DNA of 64,000 nt, from assembly GCA_021029095.1 (NCBI GenBank), contig JAJOHG010000008.1:744001-808000 (forward strand). The letters run 5' to 3'. Shown here piece after piece: positions 54,403 to 64,000 of this stretch. Source of the DNA: Phellopilus nigrolimitatus. Taxonomy: Eukaryota; Basidiomycota; Agaricomycetes; Hymenochaetales; Hymenochaetaceae. Position 1 is the stretch's first letter, and every line of letters starts with the position of its first letter. A program made the position numbers and the translations under genes. The notes beneath the pieces were generated by a model that was given only the letters and a program-made list of their open reading frames with translations, was not told the origin of the DNA and ran no database searches.

Positions 54403-56991
54403 CTAGACCCCTCTGAACACATTCTTGCTTCCACTCCGAACATTGCTCCGTCTACGTGTCCTCCCATGGCGTTCGCTCTCAGATAGCGCTTGCCGCCGCT
54501 CCTCCTCCCCGTCGCCCCCGCGCTCCATCCCCGCGCCAAACGTCTCGACGCGCCGCTTACCCGCGTTCTTCTTCGGCTTTCCGCCGCCACCGGGAACAAG
54601 CATGTCGTCCTCATCGTGTGCGCCTGATGACGCGCTCGGGACCCACGAAACCTCCTTCGCGCCGCTATCGCCGTGGCCACCGCCAGACGACCTTGCTCTC
54701 GGCTTCGACGACGAGGCGCCCTGGCGCCTTTGGCCGAATGTCGCGTCTTTGCTGTGAGCGGCGGCGCGGCCTTTTCTACCCTCTGCTTGCGGGGCGGCAG
54801 CGACCATGCGTGGCTGTTTTGTCGGCCGACGCTGGGCGGCGACTAAACCGGGGACGTCCACTGCAGGCCGTGCGCGAGGGTTGTATTGATCAAGGTCGCC
54901 TGCGTCGCTGCTGTCCTCGTCCGAGTCGCCCTCGTCACTTTCCGCTCGAACTGCCTTCGAGCGAACTAGAGCGCCGATCGCTCTCTTCCTCCTCCTCTTC
55001 AACCGCTGTCTTAGCCTTCTGTCTTTGAGCAGTGAACGACGGGTTGAGCATATTGAACTCCCTGCTGGTCTCGTCGACCTGGTACTCGCGGTTCTCGAAC
55101 AGCGCCGAGAAACGCGGGTCATTCAGCAGGTTCGCCTTGGCGGGCTTCCCGCTCTTTTGGTTCTCATCCCCTTCGTGCTCTGCCTCCTCTTCTGCTTCTA
55201 CCTCCTCTTCGTCGTCGTCTTCACCGTCCTCGACTTCCGCCGTACGCGCCTTTCTCCGCTCCCTCTTCTCTTCATGCCGCTTGACACGTTCCTCCTCTTT
55301 CCTGATGCGCGAGGCGAGCGCTTTGTTGACCTTGGGCGCCTGCGCAGCCTTGCGTGCACGGATGCGGCTTTCCGCGAGCTTGTCGAGTTTATCTTGCACG
55401 CGCTGTGCGCGATGCTCCTCGTATGCGAACGGGTTCGCAATTGCACGCGCGGCGTCGTACAGGCGCAACGAAAGGAAGTACCCGTGCATGTACGGCTTAA
55501 GTGCGGGTGTACCGACGAGGCGGTCCAGACCAAGTCTGCGACGAAAACAGGATTAGTTAAGCGAAAACCTTCTGATACAAGGACGTTTGGAACGCACTTG
55601 GTAAGCTCGCTCCGTTCGACAAACTTGTAGTCCTCATACACATTGCGTACGGTCTGGTCCTCCATCTCCTCTGTGATGTTGTCGAGGAAACTGCACCACC
55701 GTGGAGCGGGGCCGAGCTGCGGAATGTAGTAGTTTGTCATCTGGATGCCCTCGTTCGCAAGCATGAGCAGGCCGCTGCCCGGAACATGATGCACGTGGTT
55801 GATGTCGTGTGCGGGGGTAACGGAAGCAAAGTTGCCCGCAGGCTACCAACGTAAATTCAATACGCCATCCAGGGGCGAAAGAAAATAAAAAACACACGTT
55901 ATTTCTGTCCCATATTTTGACGACCTTCTTGTCCGCACTTAGAACCATTCCGTCACCTGCCATCCTGCTTCCCCCCTCAATCCACGACACGCTCTTTACA
56001 GGCAGTCCATACCCCAAGTCCTTCACAGCGAAGGGACGCGGCGAGCGAATATCGTAAAGCAACGTGTGCCCTGTCGAGGTTCCAAATGCATACGATAACC
56101 CATCCGCACGGGATGCGATGGCAGTGACAGATAACCCCTTGCTGGAGTTTCCGTCTTCGACTCCAGGTAGCGGTGGCACAACAGAGCCGCTGACAACGAG
56201 CTGGCTCCGCGGCAGTCTCAGTATACCCGCCCGTGCGCGCGAACGAGGATCCCAGAATTCGACACTTCCGTTTCCTTCGACTCCGAATGCCAGTAGCTGA
56301 TGCGCAGGGTTGATATCAATAGCATTCACGCCAGCCACATCCTCGCCGCCGTCCCCCTCCAGCACGAGCGGGCTGAGAAAGCGGCCTTGGTCGAGATTGA
56401 GGCGGTAGACCTCAGGCCCTGAAGCACCAACGAGAGCATCGCAGGAAGGGAAGTGGTAGTTGATGGCACGCCCAAAGCGTGGTATGCGTGTACGATAGTG
56501 GAAGCCTCCCTGAGTGTGCAGCTCAATCGAGCGATCGGCTTGGAGGTGAAGCGTTTTCGTCCAGTCGTCGGAGAGTATCTGGTCGCAGAGAATAAACGAC
56601 AAGCTCACAGAGAAAACCGACGGCACTTACTCACAAGGAAATCGACGTTCTCTGCGTCGGAGTGCCGCTCAAACTTGAGTGTCAGTTGATCCAAATCATA
56701 GACCCTCATCTGCGGCTTGTACACGCCCGTCGCAATCGCATGGTGTCCGTCCCGAGTCGTCCTTATTTTGTTGCTAGCTTCGGGGAACTCGAATTCTTGG
56801 ATTAGGTCGATAGTGCCCTCGACATGCTCTCTGACTGCACGCTTCCCTTTCTTTGCGACCCGTTTGCGCGTAAGCCAGTCTGGCAGAGAGGAGGACGAGC
56901 CAGAAGCAGCACCATTGACAGTGTAGACCTTGACTGAGCTCGAGTCGTCGTACGCGACCATTGTCTTGTCGTAAAGGTTTTTATTGCTCAA
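54403..56991 (-). CDS. enp2: ribosome biogenesis protein ENP2/NOL10
   Basis: Nucleolar WD40 protein of the small-subunit processome, needed for early 18S pre-rRNA cleavage. The minus strand reads SSVKVYTVNG, then DLIQEFEFPEASNKIRTTRD, GVYKPQMRVYDLDQLTLKFE, IELHTQGGFHYRTRIPRFGR, GASGPEVYRLNLDQGRFL, NAIDINPAHQLLAFG, FGTSTGHTLLYDIRSPRP, and NEGIQMTNYYIPQLGPAPRW with FLDNITEEME, all family hallmarks. An acidic, lysine-rich C-terminal half follows, including NLLNDPRFSALFENREYQVD and FNMLNPSF. Introns lie near 56585-56635, 55845-55900 and 55535-55600. In the acidic region the frame changes at 54939-54941 (an A-run on the coding strand): one frame stops at 54935, the other continues DEGDSDEDSSDAGD to 54403. 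The start may be 56991 or the internal Met at 56961. It is divergent from the hydroxylase gene, sharing a 243-base promoter. Confidence 0.93.
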
Positions 56992-57234
56992 GATGGCCAG
57001 ACAGTTGATGACAGATTATCCACGGAAAGCTAGGTAAAGAAAGAAAAATTTGGAGTTTGAAGCGAAACAAAAAAGTTGTAAGTGATGCCCGTGAGAAGGT
57101 CGATCATTGTCAGACAATGTGTCAACAATATTACGTATGCACTCGTATCGCGCATTTTCATGAGTCTCGCCACTCGCGGGTCAAACCTATTGCTGCGGGA
57201 GAGTTCGGCAGCGACGACGACTTCCCCTCCAACC

Positions 57235-58801
57235 ATGTCCACCATGTCCAAACGCGTCCGCATCTACACTGCTGAAGACCTCGCCGCCCACAACTCCCGC
57301 AGTTCGTGCTGGGTTGCGCGCAATGGCAAGGTCTACGACGTGTCCGGCTTCCTTGCAGACCACCCGGGCGGCGACGACCTCATTCTCGATCACGCCGGAA
57401 AAGATGTCGGAGCGGTCATGGGGAACAAGGACGAACACGAACACTCGGACTCTGCATACGAGATGCTCGACGAGTTTATTGTGGGCAGGCTGTGCGAAGG
57501 GGAGACCATCGTTAGCGACGGTATGTGTGCTTTTTCTTTATGCGCTCCAAAGGAAGTGTGTGTGTTGACAATCGAAACCTACAGATTGGGTTGCAGAGGA
57601 AAACTTCCATCCAGAAGACACCAACTCGCTCGAAGACTTTGAGAAGAACCAGTTTATCGACCTTCGCAAGCCATTGATTCGCCAAGTATGGGAGGCGAAT
57701 TTTAGGTTCGTTAACCTATATGAACATCCGATATTCGAGGGTCACTGCTCATCTTTCTATGTACAGCAAAGCGTACTATCTCAAGCAAGTTCATCAACCG
57801 CGTCATCTCGCAGAGCCTGCGCGTTTCTTTGGACCATCCTATCTCGAGGTCTGGCTGTTTATATTGTTTATAAATAATAGCACACCCTGACGCATTTTCT
57901 TCGACTCAGGTCTTCACGCGCACGCAGTGGTACCTTGTGCCGCTCATTTGGCTGCCCATCGCCTTCAACCTCTTCTGGCGCGGCGTCGTTGGCTTTTCAC
58001 GGCCCCTGCCGTCTTTTATCTCTGCGCCGCTGTACCCCTATACCGCAGCTTCCGTTTCGGTCCGTCACGCCTGGAGCTCTCGTGGGCGCGCTCGGCGCGT
58101 TCTTCGTGGGAAATATTATCTGGACGATCCTCGAGTACACGCTGCACCGTTTCCTGTTCCACATCGACGACGTCATGCCTGACCGCCAGTGGGCCTTCGT
58201 GCTACACTTCCTCCTGCATGGGGTGCACCATTATCTACCGATGGACCGGTGAGGCTTTCGCATAGAGGGCGTCATAGCTCGATTGCCTAATGATCTTCTG
58301 CTACTACCAGACTTCGTCTTGTGATGCCGCCATTGATGTTCACTGCGTTGTCCGTCCCTTTTACGCGTCTGGCGTACATGCTTTTCCCGACAGCCGTGGC
58401 GAATGGCATCATCTCTGGATCGTACACCTTCTGTAAGTTTTTGCTATAATCCTTTATCGTCGTTTCCTTTATTAATTTCCTCGAAGACGTTCTTTACGAT
58501 TGCATGCACTACGCGTGAGTACTACAATCTATAAGACCACTTTAAGTCCTTTCTAAGCAATTTCAACACTAGCCTACATCATACATCTCTCCCATTGTAC
58601 ATGCGCGAGATGAAGAAATACCATCTTGCTCATCATTACAAGAATTTCGAGCTTGGTTTTGGCGTAACGAGTGGGTTCTTCTAGTCTTTTTATTTCTCCG
58701 ACTCTCTTCACCTTGATAGACATTTTACTGATGTGTTGTTCTTCGTCACGTTCACAGGCAAAATATGGGACTACGTATTCAACACTGTTCTGATGATTTG
58801 A
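57235..58801 (+). CDS. scs7: sphingolipid fatty acid 2-hydroxylase (SCS7/FAH1)
   Basis: ER di-iron enzyme hydroxylating the N-acyl chain of ceramides. An N-terminal cytochrome b5 domain is plain (YTAEDLAAHNSRSSCWVARN, DVSGFLADHPGGDDLILDHA). Then comes HPEDTNSLEDFEKNQFIDLR, and the membrane hydroxylase part with its histidine clusters: TILEYTLHRFLFHID, LHGVHHYLPMD, LYDCMHYALHH and KYHLAHHYKNFELGFGV. Exon borders include donors at 58251 and 58672; the final exon ends KIWDYVFNTVL with a stop at 58801. In the fourth exon WYLVPLIWLPIAFNLFWRGV and VTPGALVGALGAFFVGNIIW are in different frames, so a frame change lies near 57990-58060 in a variable segment. An intron is unlikely there. It shares a short divergent promoter with ENP2. 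Confidence 0.92.
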
Positions 58802-59253
58802 ACTTGTGGGCGATCAAAAGTATCCGTCCCATTGGATTATGTTTGGGCGAACGTCTGGCGCAGCGTTGTCGCGATCTTCCTGTATTGTATGTCCCCTCTA
58901 ATGCCGCGTCCGTATAGGCGACGTTTCCAATATCACATTGTCTCCCCCTTCAGTCGCAGTCGCTATTGTTTATCGGTTGGATTCTTCCCTTGGTGACGCG
59001 AATTGTATACGTTCTTGGACCGTTTTAGAACGTTAACGAAAAAACAGAAGAAAAAAAGAAGCCTGCCTATGTTTGTGCCAAGATTGCGATGACATGCTTA
59101 ATGTTTATTTTGATGTAGTTAAGAATGAAGGAAAGATAGGATGCGCGAATATTCCAAGAAAGACTTATAAGGTCGTACTTTTACATAGGGCAGGTGGTCA
59201 AATATCAAATTATGAGGAGAGTGAAATTCCACACAGCAGATGCTTTCCACAGT
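58802..59253. other. intergenic between convergent genes
   Basis: 3' flanks of scs7 and the recycling factor gene. AT-rich, nothing else recognised. Confidence 0.5.
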
Positions 59254-60305
59254 CTATTTCACTCCCAAGTTTTTCTTCACGTCACTGAGAATCTTCTCTA
59301 TCTCTTTGAGGTGCTTCTGAAGAAGCTCGTGAAACTATTCACCGAAATACCGACAAGCATTTGCATGAGAAACTCGGCGTACAGAAAAAGATAATGCGTA
59401 CCTCCTCCATCTCAATCGAGTGCTTCACGTACTTACCTTTCTTGACACTTGTCTGCTCAAGGTGGCGCAGCTGCACGCGCGAGTTTTCAGCGAGCTTCGC
59501 GGCGGCCTTGGCAAGCTCTGCCCGGGCGACAACGGTCGGCCTGGAGAAGAGCTTTATAAGCGCGCAAAGGTGCCAAACTCTCTGAATGTCTACTTCGGCA
59601 TGGGAATTTTTATTGTTCTAGCATCGTGTCTTTGAGGAACTACATGCGGGATGTGCGCAGCGTAGATCGCTTTTTCGACGTGTTTGAGTGTCTAGAATAC
59701 AAAACAATCTTAGTCTATGGATAAGAAAAGGGAGTTCAAGAAATGCATGTTCTTACATCTTCTGCGAACACCGTCACGAGAAGCGTCGTGCCTTCGCGAA
59801 CGCCAACCGTCGCGACCTCCGTCAGAGAACATGTTTCACCCTCCCCGGCTCCAGGCAGCGCAACGCGCACTGGCTTAAGCACATCAGGCGACACGCGCCC
59901 GCTGCCCTGCATCTCCATGGTCGCGGTCTCGCGTCGGAACCAGTCCACCGCCGCCTGCATCTTCGCGTCGGTCTTCTCGTACTCTGCCTGGTCGTTACCG
60001 GAGAGCACCTGTTGCGAGCCAGGGATGAGCATCCCCGTGTCCACGCGGTGAGCGCGCGACGTTTTATCTTTGTCAGTCGCTGACGCTTTGGACTTGTCAG
60101 ACACATCCTTGTCCCTTCCCTTTTCTTTCCCCTTCGCCTTCGACGCGTAGGTTCGGTGCTGTGAAAGCGGTACAGCATTATCGCCCGTCACAGCACCATT
60201 ATATGTTGGCTGACGAGATGACCATGTCGCCGATGGTGTGAGCGACGAGGATAGAGAATGACATGGCCGCCAATGACGGAGAATCAGACGAAAAGAGCCA
60301 GACAT
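59254..60305 (-). CDS. rrf1: mitochondrial ribosome recycling factor
   Basis: Releases mitochondrial ribosomes from mRNA after termination. The minus-strand ATG at 60305 opens an Arg/Ser-rich presequence (SGSFRLILRHWRPCHSLSSS), followed by a Lys/Asp-rich linker. The RRF fold begins near MQAAVDWFRRETATMEMQGSG and continues through LPGAGEGETCSLTEVATVGV. It goes on with ARTIKIPMPK, joined by a short intron to PTVVARAELAKAAAKLAENS, and KGKYVKHSIEME. The last exon (KHLKEIEKILSDVKKNLGVK) ends at 59254. These match the conserved head and three-helix body of RRF. Length (about 290) fits a mitochondrial form with a long leader. Confidence 0.9.
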
Positions 60306-60844
60306 CGCAGAAAGAAAGTAGTATACATAGCTATTGATAATAACCTAACGCATGTCCAAATTTGTACATGCTTGCCTTCAATCTGTTTCGCCTCCATTTT
60401 AGTTAGACACATCTCGCCTATACTCTAATCTCAGTAGATATCAATCGCCCGCGGGTCATAGTGACTGCGCTTTGATGATTGGCTGAACTTGCAGTCGAGA
60501 CCTGGGTCCTGTCAGAACCTGACGAAGACACTGTTGCCATTGTTTTCCAGGATTGCTTGCTTAAATTAGGAGGGAAATACGTCTCGTAAATCATTCCAGT
60601 CAAGTAGGCCGACATTGAGGCAAATGAGGGAGAACCAGCAATAATGCAAATCTAGATGTGTTTGATACAAATGCGACAGACTAATGAATCTAATATTACA
60701 GATACTTGAAATGAATGAGATGAGAGCAGCCCGAAACTCGAACAAGTTCGAGAAGAAAAAGAGAGAAAAGGAGTGACTGTAGAGGAACCGTGCGTAAGAG
60801 GGGGAGAATCGTGATAGAGAGAAAATGTGAATAAGTTAGATATA
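60306..60844. other. intergenic
   Basis: Promoter of the recycling factor and 3' flank of the TAO3-like gene. A 65-codon open frame at 60418-60615 (minus) is not supported by anything else. Confidence 0.45.
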
Positions 60845-63800
60845 TCAATGCTGGTGTTTCAAAAATCCATTTTTATGCCCGCCGTCGGACGACATGTTGG
60901 TAAATGAATCAAACGCAAAAGTATCCATGTCGAATTCGCTGCTATCTGAATCTTCGTCTGATCCGTCGAATCCGTGACGAAGATTGTCGGTCGCACCGTT
61001 TGTCCGGTTCACGCGAAATACATCGGCGAACGGCGTCTCCGGCGAGTCGTGCGTCCCTGTCGTATCCGTTGACTTCGCCAGGATCGCGGCGACTCGCGCT
61101 TCGAATTGCTGGTTCGGCAACGACAGAGAAGGAGGTGGATGCAATGCCCTCGCCATCGGTGGTTGCAACTGGTCGTCCGCATCCGGGTCGCCGAGGAAGA
61201 ACGTGCTCAGCTCGTGCAGGTTCTGAACCAAGTCACCCAAGTCTGCTTCCAAGGGGTCGGCGAAACGATCTCCTTCGGGCTCGAAGTCGATTCGCGACGG
61301 CCGCGTGGGCACCTTACAGGTATCAAAGACCGTCATGACGTTCGCGCGGCAAATCTCGCGCTGCCGCTCGGGGCGCGCAATGCTCCAGCCCGAGTCCTCC
61401 GGCATCCCGAAGACCTCCGTAACTGCATCGACGTCTACCTGCAGCACAGAGCTGACGTGCATGCTCATACGTAGAACGTGCTTCGCAGCCAGGCCGCCAG
61501 AAATTGCGATCGGCTCCTCCAGTACTTCCAAGGCTTGAGGTGCAAGGTCAGTCTGTAGCAAACGGAGAAGGGGCATCAGGAGTTCCGATCCCAGCCTATC
61601 AACAGGGTTCCTCGTTTCTCGCAGCTGGAAAAGGACTTTGAGAAACTGCATGGACTTGACCTGCAGCCACCGTTCCTGATTGAGGACCAGACTCATTAAC
61701 AAAGACACTACCTCTGCCCAATAATGAGGAGCATAATGCTCGCGAAGTGCCGCAGCTGCTTGACGCATAAAATCGTCCTTTGTTCGAAAACGAGATCTGG
61801 CAAAGGAAGTCATAATTCGAGCAATGCTGGATCGATCCTCATCCTCCGCGAATCGAGAGACGTTGTTGGCATAGTCTACAATCAAATCGTCCATTTTGTT
61901 TTCTTCCATGGACCGAAGACACCACGGCAGAATCAAGGTGTACATGTCACGCACACGGTTACCAGAGGAATCGATCAACGTCGAGTCTTCAATTTCTGAC
62001 AATCTCTTCAAAACCTTGAACGTATGATCGAATGTCTTGGCTGACCGCAAACCGACGAGAAGAAGTGGCTGTAGCCCTGAGGAGCCATCGTTGAAGTCGG
62101 CAGGTCTGTTCGCGATAAGTACTTCGGCTATGTATGGATCACTCAAATCAAGTCTGTCCAAGAGACATTCCAACAGATCGATTAGCTCGAGAAATTCCGC
62201 CTCTACTGGCGTCGACAAGCAGGAGACGGCACACCAATACACCTGAGGGAGAAGCTCTGAGTCTAGTTTACCAGACTTCGCGACCGACCTCAATGTAAGG
62301 ATAAGCTCCACAGTGAACGGGTGCAGATTAGGTTCTAATGCAGCAATTGTGTTTGAGAGACGGCCTAGAAGCTGAGCAAGATCTGCCTGAGTTACCCTTG
62401 GCATCAATGACCTGAAAATCTGGAGCGAGCGGAATGCAATCGGACGAATAGAGCACGAAGTTCCCCAAAGCAACGATAAAGAACCCCACTCATCGGCCAG
62501 CGCAGGGTATAAGGGTTCCAACCATTGCAAGGCGAGCGAGCAAAGGTGGCCCATCTTGTCGCTGATCTGCGAGATTGTGTCGTCCTCCGTCCAGAAAATT
62601 GAGCTGCTCTCTCGCTCGAGTTCTGTCACAGCCGATTTCATCATCGCAAGTGGGGGTAACGACGGACGCCCTGACAGCTCATCATACCCAGGAAGCCACG
62701 CGCGCAGTACTTGAAAAAACATGCGTCGCGCCTGCTCTTGTACGAATGGGTTACGGTGGCCAATGTGCGTGAAAATGCCGTGAAGAACATTCGGAAGTTG
62801 CTTCCTGAATTCCCAGGCACGAGGTAATGCGACATCTCCAAGGAACAGCAAAGCAAATTGCCCTGAGCCAAGAGAATGTTTCGGTTGTTCAGCAAAAAGC
62901 GCATCTAAATCAGACCAAAGATCTGTTTCCTCAGCGTCCGGGAACATCAACTTGTGGTCGATCGTAGGTAGCATCCGAATGGGCTCTATAACTTCGCACA
63001 GCTCCTCGAAGATTTGCCGGCCACACGTCGTGCGCGAGAGACAAGCGACAACTTTTCGAGCGCAGCTTACAAAACCACTACTTCCAACCTTCGATGAGTG
63101 CTCCAACAAAAATCGGATCGTTGCATGTCCATTCGGGTGACAATCATTCACAAGCCATTTCCACAGCGCATACACTTGTTCAGGATATGTCTCAGAATAT
63201 CGCAGTGTCAGGGACAGCAAATGGTAAAGGACGACACGTCCTTCCCTTGTCAACGACGAATTGTCTTTGACCAATAGGTTGACAGACGCGAACCAAGGAG
63301 ACAGACCATTGAGTATATGCGAGAATGCATACGCGGCCAGAACATCGTAGACCATTGGTAGTTTGGACGCACAATGTACAATGACGTTCACGGCTTCGTC
63401 TGGATGCTCCCGAGCTAAGAGGTGCGATATCTGGAACTGCGCATCCAGATAAATGTTGGCGGCGGAACTTCCAACACTCGCTTCGTAGCACGAAAGACTT
63501 GTTTTGCCACCAGTTTTCGTGTTCACGGCCTCCAGTGCGGCAAGAGCCAGTCGACGCGTGTCAACAAGCGGGCTGCATAAATTCGAGATACCCAAACAGA
63601 TGACATGGCCGAAGGTGAGTTGACAGGATTCTCCAGTGCATATCACATCTGCGACAATTTCGAAGAAGCGGTAACTGCTTGTCTCAGGATCAACTGAGGT
63701 GACGAAACTCCTCCGCAGGACTTCGTCAAGGAATGTCTCCCCTCCACCCGTATGATCTACAATCGAACGCAGGGCCTTCCTGCAATCACGCATGTTCAAA

Positions 63801-64000
63801 ATCGCTTCAAATCACAATTTGACGGGTTTCTCTTACCTCCCGTATGCTTTTACTGCATCATGCATGGTCGCGAGCATCGCAACAAGGCGATCCAGAGTAG
63901 GAGCTACCTCTAGAGGTACAAGAAAGTCCGAAGATAATCGGTCCGTGGGTGAACCGGAGGATAAATCAGGCGGGAAGAACGCCTTTTGCTGCACGTACTC
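60845..64000 (-). CDS. tao3: Furry-family cell morphogenesis protein TAO3/PAG1/Mor2, C-terminal part
   Basis: Very large scaffold of the NDR-kinase (RAM/MOR) network controlling polarized growth and septation. Only the 3' part is inside the window. The last exon (63779-60845) holds almost all of it; a 57-base intron separates it from an exon running off the right edge (63837 onward, reading KAFFPPDLSSGSPTDRLSS). Family blocks visible are DEVLRRSFVTS, RREWLALAAL-like RRLALAALEAVN, SHLLAREHPDEAV, LYHLLSLTLRYSETYPEQVY, WTEDDTISQISDKMGHL, ALADEWGSLSLLWGTSC, RSLQIFRSLMPRVTQADL, and YWAEVVSLLMSLVLNQERWL with VKSMQFLKVLF. The tail is acidic and Ser-rich. The repeats are HEAT-like helices. The ATG near 63799 lies in the intron and is not a start. 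Confidence 0.93.

Noticed and set aside
63780..63799. ATG at 63799 as start of the TAO3-like protein
   Set aside because: It lies in an intron directly before a TGCAG acceptor. The upstream exon (63837 onward) joins in phase and continues off the window.
1..64000. tRNA, rRNA or CRISPR elements
   Set aside because: I looked for B-box-like GGTTCGAATCC with a matching A box and cloverleaf, and for regular short direct repeats with spacers. The GTTCGAAC-like sites at about 41338 and 43240 belong to the inverted repeat and have no cloverleaf. No CRISPR is expected in a fungus and none is seen.

Overview
The window is nuclear DNA from a filamentous basidiomycete, most likely an Agaricomycete. Genes carry many short introns (about 45-65 bases, GTRNGY...YAG) and lie on both strands without operons. 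The gene content also fits: an OLE1-type desaturase fused to cytochrome b5, an RTA1 family protein, a secreted bicupin oxalate decarboxylase, a G-alpha of the expanded mushroom type, and a Dia2/Pof3-like TPR/F-box relic. I could not name the species.

Layout. 2.9-4.5 kb: delta-9 fatty acid desaturase. 5.8-15.0 kb: an accessory block with a helical orphan gene (minus), a helix/hydrophobic-segment/helix gene (7.4-9.1 kb), a second such gene (10.0-11.6 kb), a 244-residue orphan gene (11.7-12.5 kb), and a decayed tandem duplicate of the second gene (13.4-15.0 kb). The architecture recalls ClyA/Hbl-type alpha-helical pore formers; this is inference only. 15.5-16.5 kb: SWR1 subunit Swc5 (BCNT). 17-26.5 kb: a graveyard with a nonsense-mutated trpD relic, a truncated SDR relic and a broken TPR/F-box gene, around an intact glutamate decarboxylase. 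26.5-36 kb: a GC-rich, simple-repeat-rich block with a G-protein alpha subunit, a mitochondrial ornithine carrier (ORT1 type) and, at 36.4-36.8 kb, the complex I 9.5 kDa subunit.

37-45 kb: three copies of a duplicated unit, each carrying a small gene of about 100 codons. Copy 1 is broken. Copies 2 and 3 are intact and form a roughly 2-kb inverted repeat around a HAD phosphatase gene. A long palindrome and a relic of the complex I gene lie between copies 1 and 2. 45.9-51.5 kb: RTA1-like membrane protein, an orphan membrane ORF and oxalate decarboxylase. 54.4-64 kb: a housekeeping block with ENP2/NOL10, fatty acid 2-hydroxylase SCS7 (divergent from ENP2), mitochondrial ribosome recycling factor, and the C-terminal part of the Furry-family protein TAO3/PAG1, which runs off the right edge.

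Functional links are loose, as expected in a fungus. OLE1 and SCS7 act on membrane lipids. ORT1, NI9M and RRF act in mitochondria. TAO3, G-alpha and Swc5 serve morphogenesis, signalling and chromatin. Several conserved genes (OLE1, G-alpha, ORT1, RTA1, ENP2, SCS7) show single-base frame changes inside otherwise conserved sequence. This points either to residual indel errors in the assembly or to decay, and limits confidence in exact protein ends.
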